Positions 1 to 7,811 of a stretch of 64,000 nucleotides of DNA are shown piece by piece (positions within the stretch are counted from its first letter, which is position 1; the number at the start of each line of letters is the position of its first letter). The notes under the pieces are model-generated. The model was not told the DNA's origin, did not search any database, and worked only from the letters and a program-made list of their open reading frames with translations. Made by a program: the position numbers and the translations under genes. The stretch lies in contig NZ_CP108053.1 of assembly GCF_036173105.1 (NCBI RefSeq), forward strand, positions 8,122,001 through 8,186,000, read 5' to 3'. This DNA comes from Streptomyces sp. NBC_00287. GTDB lineage: Bacteria; Actinomycetota; Actinomycetes; Streptomycetales; Streptomycetaceae.

Positions 1-1448
1 TACGCCCCGGTCCCGCGGATTACCGCGCCCGGGGTGCGTGCCAGGATGCGCAGGTCCAGCGCGGTCGACCAGTTCTCCACATAGCTCAGGTCGAGGCGCA
101 CCCGTTCCTCCAGCGGAAGCTCGGAGCGTCCGCTCACTTGCCACAGTCCGCTCAGTCCGGGCTTCACCAGCAGGCGGAGCCGTCTGATGTCCTCGGGCAG
201 TGCGAACGTCTCGTCCGGGGTCAGCGGCCGTGGGCCGACGAGGGACATCCGGCCCGTCACCACGTTCAGAAGCTGGGGGAGTTCATCCAGCGACCAATGA
301 CGGAGGAACGCTCCCACCCGGGTGATCCGGGGATCATCGACGATCTTGAACAGTGCGCCGTCGCCGTACTGGTTGAGTGCGGAGAATTCGGCCCTGCGGC
401 GCTCGGCGTCCTGGTACATGGTCCGGAATTTCAGCACGGTGAACTCCTGGCCGCGCAGCCCGATCCGGCAGTGCCTGAACAGGGCGGAGCCGGGGCTGTC
501 GAGCCGTATCAGGGCGGCGACGGCCAGCATCAGCGGGGCGAGGAGGACGAGGCCGGCAGCGGCGAACGCCCGGTCCGTGAGTTCCTTGGGGATGCGGGGG
601 AACCGGGAGAGGGTCGGCGCGTGAAGCTCCATCAGCGGGAGCCCCGCGAACGGCGTCACTGCCACCCGGGCGGCCGCCACATCGGCCAGTACCGGTGCGA
701 GCAAGAGCTCTGCTCCGGCTGCTTGGAGCTGCCAGGAGAGCCTCCGGAGCTCATCGGCCTCCAGCCCGGGGCTCGGCAGGGCGATCACCGCGTCGCAGCC
801 GCTCTGCCGTACCGCCGCGGCCGTGTCGTCCACGCCGCCGTACGAAGGCACCCCGTCGGGCACGACACGGCCGGCGTGGGCGGGATCGGTCAGGCAGACG
901 CCGACGATCTTGAGTCCGCAGTCGCTGTTCCGGTGCAGCAGGGAGATCAGGTCGGCGGCCGAGGAGGCGGGTCCGACCACCACCGCCCGCTCGAGGTTCC
1001 GTCCGTGGTGCCAGGCCGCGCGCATCCGCAGTCGCCGGGCCTGGCGCAGCAGGAGCGTGGCCGCCACGGTGAGGGGCAGCGCGAAGAGCGTGTCATGCAG
1101 CGGGCCGGCCTCGGGCACGAACCACCAGGCCGCGCTCGCCCCCACGGCGATCAGTCCCGCGGCACGCAGCACCCGGCGGAACTCCTGTGTCCCTTCACGC
1201 AAGCAGTGCTGCTGGTAAGCCCCATGCAGGGCGAGGCCGAGGACCCATGCGGCAGGCAGCGCGGCGAGGACGAACCACCGGTCGAAGAGGAGCAGGACGG
1301 TGACGGAAGCCGCGAGTGCGGCGGTCAGGTCCGTGGCCATGAACGGGATCGTCGGCACATGACAGCCGCCGGTCCGGTGTGGTGTGTCGGGGACCGCTCG
1401 CTTCACTCGCCGCGGCGTGTCCCTTCGGGCTGTCCAGAGCGTGCTCAT
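1..1448 (-). CDS. Polyprenyl-phosphate glycosylphosphotransferase (partial, runs off left edge)
   Basis: Initiating enzyme of polysaccharide synthesis: moves a sugar-1-phosphate from a nucleotide sugar onto undecaprenyl phosphate at the membrane. Reading leftward from the ATG at 1448, the N-terminal part has hydrophobic segments and a nucleotide-binding-like region (ERAVVVGPASSAADLI). It is followed by the C-terminal bacterial sugar transferase domain with FRTMYQDAERRR, SLDELPQLLNVVTGRMSLVG, PRPLTPDE and VKPGLSGLWQVSGRS, the hallmarks of the WbaP/CpsE family. The frame is still open at base 1, near the usual C-terminal end (last residues VIRGTGA), so only a few codons should be missing. Divergent from the GT4 gene at 1626. 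A perfect dyad lies 34 nt upstream of the start. Family certain; the sugar transferred is unknown. Confidence 0.93.
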   Translation of the reverse strand, partial: MSTLWTARRDTPRRVKRAVPDTPHRTGGCHVPTIPFMATDLTAALAASVTVLLLFDRWFVLAALPAAWVLGLALHGAYQQHCLREGTQEFRRVLRAAGLIAVGASAAWWFVPEAGPLHDTLFALPLTVAATLLLRQARRLRMRAAWHHGRNLERAVVVGPASSAADLISLLHRNSDCGLKIVGVCLTDPAHAGRVVPDGVPSYGGVDDTAAAVRQSGCDAVIALPSPGLEADELRRLSWQLQAAGAELLLAPVLADVAAARVAVTPFAGLPLMELHAPTLSRFPRIPKELTDRAFAAAGLVLLAPLMLAVAALIRLDSPGSALFRHCRIGLRGQEFTVLKFRTMYQDAERRRAEFSALNQYGDGALFKIVDDPRITRVGAFLRHWSLDELPQLLNVVTGRMSLVGPRPLTPDETFALPEDIRRLRLLVKPGLSGLWQVSGRSELPLEERVRLDLSYVENWSTALDLRILARTPGAVIRGTGA

Positions 1449-1481
1449 CGGGTAGCGCCCCTCGGAACTACGGTTCCCCCC

Positions 1482-1510
1482 TATGTATATTTACGTTGTA
1501 AATATACATA
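1482..1510. promoter_or_regulatory. Operator-like dyad, EPS site 1
   Basis: Perfect inverted repeat: 13-base arms (TATGTATATTTAC at 1482-1494 and its complement at 1498-1510) around a 3-base centre, in otherwise GC-rich DNA. It lies 34 nt upstream of the sugar transferase start. Four relatives occur in the next 16 kb, all upstream of polysaccharide genes, so a dimeric regulator is inferred. The regulator is not identified. Confidence 0.7.
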
Positions 1511-1574
1511 TTCTCCCCAGGTGCTGGTCGAGGTCAAGTGCTGGGCTTGACGCGACGGAGCTGTGGCGCGGAGA

Positions 1575-1596
1575 GTGTATGTATACGACGTAAACC
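1575..1596. promoter_or_regulatory. Operator-like dyad, EPS site 2
   Basis: Contains GTATGTATACGACGTAAACC, matching the core TAC-GAC-GTA and the GTAT flank of the other EPS sites. It ends 29 nt before the GT4 start at 1626 and shares the divergent promoter with site 1. Degenerate on the gene-proximal side. Confidence 0.6.
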
Positions 1597-1625
1597 AGGC
1601 GTCCGTGTCCGGGGAGGCCGTTGAC

Positions 1626-2828
1626 ATGTCGACGATGCCGAGCAGCCGGAGCATCCTGCACATCGCGCAGTCGAGCGACGGGGGTGTCGCCACCGTGGTC
1701 GCCGGTCTGGTCGGCGGGCAGTGTGCCAGGGGCGACCGAGTCGTCGTCGCGTGCCTGCCGGGGAGCCGGCTGGCCGCGCGAGCCGCGGGGGCCGGTGCCG
1801 AGGTCCTGGCGTGGGAGGCCCGCCGAGCCCCGGGTCCTTGGCTGCTCCGCGAGGTGGACGCGCTGCGGGGCGTCGTGGACTCGGCCCGCCCGGACGTCGT
1901 CCATCTGCACAGTTCCAAGGCGGGTCTGGCCGGGCGGATGGCTCTTCGTGGGCGTCTGCCCACGGTGTTTCAGCCCCACGCGTGGGCCTTCGATGCCGTG
2001 ACAGGGCTCTTGCGCCTGGCCACCGTTCGGTGGGAAAGGACCGGGGCTCGGTGGACGCACCGGCTGGTGTGCGTCAGCGAGGGGGAACGCGCGCAGGGCG
2101 AGGCCGCCGGAGTCCGGGCTCCGTATGTGGTGATTCCCAACGGGGTGGACCTCGATCACTTCGATGACCCGGGCGGCTCGACACGCGCGGCGGCCAGACG
2201 TCGCCTGGGCGTGGCCCTCTCGGCACCGCTCGCGGTGTGCGTCGGGCGACTGTGCCGACAGAAGGGTCAGGACGTGCTGCTCGGGAGCTGGGGCGGAGTC
2301 GTCGACCGTATCCCCGACGTGCGACTCGCCCTGGTCGGTGACGGGCCGGACCGGGAGATGCTGGAGGAGCGGGCATCCGCGGCGGTGGTCTTCGCGGGAG
2401 CGGTGGAGGACCCCCGGGACTGGTATCTCGCGGCGGATCTCGTGGTGCTTCCTTCGCGCTGGGAAGGGATGGCACTCGCACCGCTGGAGGCCATGGCGGC
2501 GAGCCGTCCGGTGGTGGTGACCGACGTGGCGGGCGCACGCGAAGCGCTTCCGCCGGGCCACGCCTCGCGCTCAGTGGTGCCGCCGGACGATCCGCGGGCC
2601 CTCTGTGACGCGGTGGCCTCCCTGCTGTCGGACCGCGCGACCTGTGCGGCGCTGGGCCGGCAGGCCCGCACCCATGTGCGCCGACACCACAGCGTGGACC
2701 AAGTCGTCGAGCACATGTACACGGTGTACGAAGCTGCCTGCGGCACCTGGGACATGAGCAAAGGCCGCTCGCCGAGAGCCCCTGCCGCTCACCGTGTACC
2801 GAGGACCGGACGGAGAGTCGGCGGCTGA
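1626..2828 (+). CDS. GT4 glycosyltransferase
   Basis: Probably adds one sugar of the polysaccharide repeat unit at the inner membrane face. The protein is 400 aa with a GT-B fold. The N-terminal half opens with SILHIAQSSDGGVATVVAGL, typical of the acceptor domain. The C-terminal half has VCVGRLCRQKGQDVLLGSW, LALVGDGPDREMLEE, and the E-x7-E nucleotide-sugar motif EGMALAPLEAMAASRPVVVT (from about residue 281). The frame is open from a GTG at 1563, but the ATG at 1626 is preferred because GGGGAGG lies 9 nt upstream (1610-1616) and homology begins there. Divergent from the sugar transferase and convergent with the next gene. Donor and acceptor sugars cannot be read from sequence. Confidence 0.9.
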   Translation: MSTMPSSRSILHIAQSSDGGVATVVAGLVGGQCARGDRVVVACLPGSRLAARAAGAGAEVLAWEARRAPGPWLLREVDALRGVVDSARPDVVHLHSSKAGLAGRMALRGRLPTVFQPHAWAFDAVTGLLRLATVRWERTGARWTHRLVCVSEGERAQGEAAGVRAPYVVIPNGVDLDHFDDPGGSTRAAARRRLGVALSAPLAVCVGRLCRQKGQDVLLGSWGGVVDRIPDVRLALVGDGPDREMLEERASAAVVFAGAVEDPRDWYLAADLVVLPSRWEGMALAPLEAMAASRPVVVTDVAGAREALPPGHASRSVVPPDDPRALCDAVASLLSDRATCAALGRQARTHVRRHHSVDQVVEHMYTVYEAACGTWDMSKGRSPRAPAAHRVPRTGRRVGG

Positions 2829-2853
2829 GAGCCGCGTCGGACCTCCGGCCCGC

Positions 2854-4977
2854 TCAGTGCCGGCGATCCTTCATCCGCAGGGTCAGTCCGTGGACCGCCC
2901 CCGCTGTCTTGGCGAGATCACGTACGGCCGTGACCAGGGGGATGACGGGCACGGCGGACCAGTGCCGCCCGCGCACGGCCCGCGCCACCGGCAGCGACAG
3001 GTAGGTGAGGGCCGCGGCGGCCGCGAGGGCCCGGGCACCAGGGCCTCGCCGTACCGCGGCAGGGGCCGCGAGGTAGGCGACCGCTCTCAGGATGTCGCGG
3101 CCCAGCAGTCGGCCGTCGGCCAACTGCCCGTTGCCCTGGCCGTACCGGTAGTACATCACCGCGGTCCTGCGCATGGTGGGCCGCTGCGCCCAGTCCACTT
3201 CGGCGGACGCGACCAGTGCCGCACGACGGCCTGCCGCAAGGACATCCCGGGCGAACGCCAAGTCCTCGGCTGTCTTGAGGTGTTCGGAGAACCCGTCGGC
3301 GTCCTGCCACGCCGCGCGGGTGAAAGCCATCGAACGACCGCTGGGCGTCGACGCGTCGAACGCCCGGCCGAAAAGGCGGGTGTACACGCGCGTCCAGGGT
3401 CCCGGATGGCGGACCTCTTCCGGCACCGGGTACCCCACCAGGGCCATGGCCTCGGCCGACACCCCGTCACTGCTCACTCGGTACGCGCCCGTCAGCAGGT
3501 CCGCGGGGAGCGGTTCGGCCCATGCCGCGCGCAACCGGGCCAGCCAGTCCGGAGCAGGGACGCAGCCGGCGTCGGTGCAGGCGATGAGGGAGTTGCGGAC
3601 CGCACGGACGCCGACGTTGCGCGTCGCGGGGAGACCTTGATGGGGGCATCCGAGGACGCGCACCCTGGAGTCGCGGGCGGCCCAGGCGGTGGCTCGATCC
3701 GCGGTGTCGTCGGTGGAACCGTCGTCCACCACCACGATCTCGTCGCCGTCCACGGTCAGTTGCGGCAGCAGCAGTTCCAGGAGCCGATCGACAGCCTCCC
3801 CCTCGTTCCAGAAACAGGTCATGACCGAGACCGGAGCCGTCCCGGTCAGCCCGGCGCCGGACAGCCGCGCGGCCTCGGCCAGAGCCTGCGCCAACAGGTC
3901 CGCGCACGAAGGGAGACCGGGACGAGCGGCGGTCGCAGACGGCACGGCCCCGCCCGCCTCCGCGGGGCCGCCATGCGCCGAGAGCCGATGCAACGCCGCC
4001 GCGAGTGCGGCCGGTTCCGCGGGCGGCACCGTGACGACGACCGGTTCTCCCGGCCCCCGGGTCCGGTCGGCGGCCGGATCCGGGACCGTGGTGATCACGG
4101 GAACGCCGAAGGCCATCGCCGCGCTCGCGACCGGCCCCGGACCGACCGGCTTGGGCCCGTCGCCCTGTGGCGTCCTCGGCAGTACTGCGACCGCGTCGGC
4201 GGCGGACAGCAGGCACCCCATGTCGGACCTCCGGCTGGTGAAGTCCACCCGGTCGGCCAAGCCCAGGTTGTTCGCCAACGCCACAAGCCGCCTGCGCTCG
4301 TCCGGTCCGGCAGGATCGGGGGGACCGATCACGGCCAGCCTCCAGCGCGACAGTCCGGGCTCGGCGAGAGCCGTGATGGCGTCGTCCACACCACTGTTGC
4401 TCACCGTGTGCGCTGCCGTGAGCAGCAGCAGTTCGTCCTTGCCGAGTCGTACGCCGTGCCGGACCAGTTCCGCACGCGCGATCTCGGGGGCCGGCCCGGC
4501 ACGGTCCGAGGCGGGACAAGGCACCAGCGTCGCCTCGGGATGCTTCGAGGCGTGCACCAGGGCGGGGGCGGTCGCGACACAGCCGTCGGTCAGCGCGGCC
4601 AACAACGCCATGACAGGTCCGTCGAATGTGTGGTCGTGCTTGACCCACACGCACCGAACCCCGGCGAGCCATGCTGCCGGAGCGGCGATCAACGACGCCC
4701 CGACTCCGTTGGCGAGGAGCACATCAGGGGGGTTCGCGCGCAGATGCCGTATCAGCCACAGGGTCGTGGTGCCGAGAGCCGTGACGGAATCGCCGGTGGC
4801 ACGCACGAAGCTCGGTATCCCTCGGTGCGTGAACTCGTCCCGCAGGGGCCCGTCCGTCGGCAGCACCGCCTCGACCGCCAGCCGGTCCGTGGCATCCAGC
4901 AGGGAGAGCAGCCAGGTCTCGGCCGCACCGACGACACCGGTGGGTGTCACCACGGTGACGCGCAACTGATCCGTCAT
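2854..4977 (-). CDS. Two-domain glycosyltransferase (GT4-like plus GT2), copy A
   Basis: The protein is 707 aa. Residues 1-370 form a GT4-like GT-B module (VTVVTPTGVVGAAETWLLSL at the start, VWVKHDHTFDG, DAVAVLPRTPQGDGPKPVG). From about residue 380 a GT2 (GT-A) domain follows: VSVMTCFWNEGEAVDRLLEL, EIVVVDDGSTDDTADRA, CTDAGCVPAPDWLARLRAAW. A hydrophobic tail follows. It presumably adds two successive sugars or one disaccharide unit. The nucleotide-binding VDDGS is intact, but the usual DxD reads DAG, a variant I recall from other actinobacterial GT2 proteins. Last gene of the leftward operon, 37 nt after the deacetylase. Clearly paralogous to the fusion protein at 7808-9940. Confidence 0.88.
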   Translation of the reverse strand: MTDQLRVTVVTPTGVVGAAETWLLSLLDATDRLAVEAVLPTDGPLRDEFTHRGIPSFVRATGDSVTALGTTTLWLIRHLRANPPDVLLANGVGASLIAAPAAWLAGVRCVWVKHDHTFDGPVMALLAALTDGCVATAPALVHASKHPEATLVPCPASDRAGPAPEIARAELVRHGVRLGKDELLLLTAAHTVSNSGVDDAITALAEPGLSRWRLAVIGPPDPAGPDERRRLVALANNLGLADRVDFTSRRSDMGCLLSAADAVAVLPRTPQGDGPKPVGPGPVASAAMAFGVPVITTVPDPAADRTRGPGEPVVVTVPPAEPAALAAALHRLSAHGGPAEAGGAVPSATAARPGLPSCADLLAQALAEAARLSGAGLTGTAPVSVMTCFWNEGEAVDRLLELLLPQLTVDGDEIVVVDDGSTDDTADRATAWAARDSRVRVLGCPHQGLPATRNVGVRAVRNSLIACTDAGCVPAPDWLARLRAAWAEPLPADLLTGAYRVSSDGVSAEAMALVGYPVPEEVRHPGPWTRVYTRLFGRAFDASTPSGRSMAFTRAAWQDADGFSEHLKTAEDLAFARDVLAAGRRAALVASAEVDWAQRPTMRRTAVMYYRYGQGNGQLADGRLLGRDILRAVAYLAAPAAVRRGPGARALAAAAALTYLSLPVARAVRGRHWSAVPVIPLVTAVRDLAKTAGAVHGLTLRMKDRRH

Positions 4978-5014
4978 GGGGAATCACTCTCATCCATCGT
5001 TGCCTGGGACCTGG

Positions 5015-5770
5015 TCACGTCCGGCCGGCCCGGCCGACGAGGGAGTGCAGGGCCGGACGCAGCCCGGGGACCCGCCCGGACATCCGCCGTAGCGTCGAGT
5101 AGCCGGGGCGTGTCTTCATCCGGAAGGTGGTGTCCGTGTCCACGGCGTTGACATCGACACGGGGCTCGGCGAACCGCCCCGCCTTCTCGTAGATACTGAA
5201 CGCGACGTCGAAGCCCGCCTCGGCGACGGCTGCGCGCGCGGTGCCGTCATGTTCCCCGTACGGGTAGGCGAACGCGCGAGGCCGGCGCCCCGTGAGTTCG
5301 GCCAGCGCCCGGGCGGCGTCCGTGACATTGCGGTTGAGCGTCTCGGTATCCGTGCCCGGCAGATGGCTGTGGTCCCATCCATGGCTTTCGACGTCCAGCC
5401 CCGCGCCGACCATCTCCCGCACCCCGTCGGCGTCCACGAGGAGCTCGTCAGGCATGTCGGCCATCCAGCGGGACCTGCCACCGAGCAACCCGCTGAGCAC
5501 GAAGACGGTGGCGGGCACAGCCAGCTCCCGCAGCACGGGCAGCCCTTCTTCCAGGAACGACTGATAGCCGTCGTCGAAGGTGAGCAGCACACTGCGCCTC
5601 GGGGCATCACCACGCAGGTACGCGTCGAGAGTCAAGGGTGTCCAGCCGCGCTCCAGCAGCATGCCGAGCTGTCTGCGCAGCCGCCCCGGCGGAACGAACA
5701 GATTGTGGGGATCACGCTGCGTACTGCGCGAGCCGATCGCGTGATACATCAGCACCAGTGCGTCACTCAT
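5015..5770 (-). CDS. Polysaccharide deacetylase (NodB/CE4 family)
   Basis: Likely removes N- or O-acetyl groups from the polysaccharide or its precursors. The protein is 251 aa. CE4 motifs are in order: MYHAIG near the N-terminus, LLTFDDGYQSFLEEGLPVL (motif 1, catalytic and metal Asp pair), VESHGWDHSHL (motif 2, metal histidines) and RAFAYPYGEHD (motif 3). No signal peptide or transmembrane segment is apparent, which suggests cytoplasmic action on lipid-linked intermediates; that is inference. The start ATG overlaps the stop of the Wzz-like gene (TGATG), so the two are translationally coupled. Confidence 0.9.
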   Translation of the reverse strand: MSDALVLMYHAIGSRSTQRDPHNLFVPPGRLRRQLGMLLERGWTPLTLDAYLRGDAPRRSVLLTFDDGYQSFLEEGLPVLRELAVPATVFVLSGLLGGRSRWMADMPDELLVDADGVREMVGAGLDVESHGWDHSHLPGTDTETLNRNVTDAARALAELTGRRPRAFAYPYGEHDGTARAAVAEAGFDVAFSIYEKAGRFAEPRVDVNAVDTDTTFRMKTRPGYSTLRRMSGRVPGLRPALHSLVGRAGRT

Positions 5771-6354
5771 CAGGTCTCCTTGGCAGCTCGTCGATCGAGG
5801 TGCCGGACCCCGAAGGCCACCCAGCCGCCGATCAGTACGGCCGCGATGACCGCCACGGTCAGCAGCAGCGTGCGTGAAGGAGTGTGATGCGCGGCATCCG
5901 GATCGGCGGGAGCGGTCACCTCGCCAAGGATCAGCGCATCGTTGTCGGTCGCCCGGGCGACGGAGGAAGCGATGGCGTTGGCTGCTGCTGCGCCCTGCTC
6001 GGCGTCCGCGTCCTCCACCTCGATGTCAACGTTGGCGGTGCCCTGTGGCACCGTCACCGAGAGGTGGTCCCGGAGCTGAGTGCTGGTCATGGCGCTGCGA
6101 TCGGCCGCGAAGTCCAACGTCGACCGCGCCCCCGCCGTCACCGCGTACTTGGTGGCGGCCAACTGCACGATTTCCGCGCTGACATTGGGCTGCGAGCGAG
6201 ATGCGAAGGAGACCGTACTGGTCACCGCGTAGCGGTCGGGCTGCAGTTCGATCACGGTCACGCCGATGCCGAGCACGACCAGCCCCGCGATCAGCCCGGC
6301 CAGGAGCGGGCGCCGGTAGGTAGGGGCGGGGGCTGACGGTGTCTTTCGCTTCAT
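5770..6354 (-). CDS. Wzz-like chain-length or polymerisation co-regulator
   Basis: Membrane protein of 194 aa with the Wzz/YveK layout. A cytoplasmic start is followed by TM1 (LLAGLIAGLVVLGIGVTVIE) and an extracytoplasmic domain of about 120 residues beginning RYAVTSTVSFASRSQPN. TM2 (LLLTVAVIAAVLIGGWVAF) leads to a short basic tail. There is no Walker A motif, so the kinase domain of BY-kinases is missing. It presumably controls polysaccharide chain length together with the adjacent ligase/polymerase. Its ATG overlaps the stop of that upstream gene by 4 bases. Family call rests on topology and context more than on sequence motifs. Confidence 0.75.
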   Translation of the reverse strand: MKRKTPSAPAPTYRRPLLAGLIAGLVVLGIGVTVIELQPDRYAVTSTVSFASRSQPNVSAEIVQLAATKYAVTAGARSTLDFAADRSAMTSTQLRDHLSVTVPQGTANVDIEVEDADAEQGAAAANAIASSVARATDNDALILGEVTAPADPDAAHHTPSRTLLLTVAVIAAVLIGGWVAFGVRHLDRRAAKET

Positions 6355-7811
6355 GTTCGGCCACCTTCGGGATCAACATCGTCGGGCATGGTCGACCGGG
6401 TTCTGGCACATGCTGCGAGCAGGCCGATGAGCAGCCAGGTCATCGTTCCCAGTACGGGATTGCGCAGGGAGTAGTCGACGACCCCCTGGGCGCTGACGGC
6501 CGCGAGAGCCGCGGCCGCCGCGGCCGAGACACCGCTGTACGCCGGTTCAGGCGGAGCGGACGCGGAGTCGCCGCTGCCGCTCGTGGAGTGCGTGACCGCA
6601 GCGCGGTTGCGCAGGGCTTCCCGCGCGCCGACACCGATCGTGGTGACGAGCGCCGCGACCCCCAGCGCCCCCTGTTCCGCGCCCACGGTGAGGTACAGGA
6701 CGTGGGCATGATCGACCTGGCGCACATCGGTGAACTGGGCCACCCCCTGCGCGGCCGCTGCCTGATAGGCGGCGGGGCCGCTGCCCAGCAACGGGCTCTG
6801 ACCCATCTGCTGCACGGCCCCGGCCCAGGCCGCCGGGCGCTCGTCGTAGGGACTGCGCTCGCCCGTGAAGATCGAGGAGAGGCGGTCGGCGAAAATGGAC
6901 GAGCCCGAGGTCGCGGGTGCGGCGAGCACGAACACCACCGCCGTCACGCTCACCGCCGTCAGGCAGATCAGCAGTGGCCGACGCGCCCCCCGCAGCAGTG
7001 CGATCAGGACGGCCAGGCCGACGATGCCACCGATCCAGGCACCACGGGAGAGGCTGAGCACGAGGGCCACCAGCGCCAGGGCCGAGGCGACCGCGCACAC
7101 CACGCTCAGCGCGGTGCGCCGCCGACGCCACATGACGATGGCCATGGCCAGGCTGAAACACAGAATCATCGCCGCGCACAGGCCAAGCTCGTTGGGCTGC
7201 GCGAAGGTTCCCACGGGCCGGTTGTCGACCAGGGTCGCGTGGTAGCGGGCCTCCAGGTTCGGAACCGAGGTGAGGACGGCGCCGCACAGCCCCGCCCCTC
7301 CGACGACGAGACCCATCGCCGCCACCAGAAGGTCGGAGCGCCGCGCCGTGGCCGCGACGACGGCTGCCGCCAGGGCCAGCCCGACCAGATAGTTCACGCA
7401 CATCGTCAGCGAGCGGCTCAGGGCGAAGCTGGTGAGCGAGGACAGAAGCGCGGACACCACGAGGAGCACCGAGGCCGCGAGCAGCGGAGACCAGCCGATG
7501 GCCCGCCCCCGGCCGCTGATCCGGGCCGCGAGCACGGCCATGGCGGTCAAGGCGGCAAGGACCTGCACGAGGTTCATCGCCATGGGCAGCGCGATGCCCC
7601 CGGCCGGAAGGAGTACGGCGAAAGCGGCCACGGCCACCACAGGTCGGCGGAGGGCGGCGGCCGTCAGCAGGATCAGCACCGGCACGCCGAGCAGAAGGCC
7701 GAGGCCGAGCGGCAGGCTCCGTCCGGAGACCCAGATACCGACGGCGGCGAACAGGACCGCGCCCGCGATCCCGAGAGCCCTGTGCCGCTCCAGCGCCATC
7801 GCCCCCGTCAT
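6351..7811 (-). CDS. O-antigen ligase / Wzy-type polymerase-like membrane protein
   Basis: Polytopic protein of 486 aa with about 11-12 hydrophobic segments. The Wzy_C/RfaL-like region has FAQPNELGLCAAMILCFSL, LSLSRGAWIGGIVGLAVL, a large extracytoplasmic loop (SSIFTGERSPYDERPAAWAG, SPLLGSGPAAYQ) and HAHVLYLTVGAEQG before the last helices. In this family such proteins polymerise lipid-linked repeat units or ligate the chain to an acceptor. The start (ATG 7811) overlaps the stop of the upstream glycosyltransferase as ATGA; homology and coupling favour it over longer frames. Polymerase or ligase cannot be told apart from sequence. Confidence 0.85.
   Translation of the reverse strand: MTGAMALERHRALGIAGAVLFAAVGIWVSGRSLPLGLGLLLGVPVLILLTAAALRRPVVAVAAFAVLLPAGGIALPMAMNLVQVLAALTAMAVLAARISGRGRAIGWSPLLAASVLLVVSALLSSLTSFALSRSLTMCVNYLVGLALAAAVVAATARRSDLLVAAMGLVVGGAGLCGAVLTSVPNLEARYHATLVDNRPVGTFAQPNELGLCAAMILCFSLAMAIVMWRRRRTALSVVCAVASALALVALVLSLSRGAWIGGIVGLAVLIALLRGARRPLLICLTAVSVTAVVFVLAAPATSGSSIFADRLSSIFTGERSPYDERPAAWAGAVQQMGQSPLLGSGPAAYQAAAAQGVAQFTDVRQVDHAHVLYLTVGAEQGALGVAALVTTIGVGAREALRNRAAVTHSTSGSGDSASAPPEPAYSGVSAAAAAALAAVSAQGVVDYSLRNPVLGTMTWLLIGLLAACARTRSTMPDDVDPEGGRT

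Noticed and set aside
138..1550. Long open frame antisense to the sugar transferase gene
   Set aside because: Arg/Gly/Pro-rich, without domains. It mirrors the codon pattern of the real gene on the other strand; frames of this kind opposite many genes (for example 2794-5151, 6339-7988, 44553-47105) were excluded for the same reason.
1563..1625. Upstream extension of the GT4 gene from GTG 1563
   Set aside because: It would read through operator site 2 and lacks homology; ATG 1626 has a strong ribosome site.
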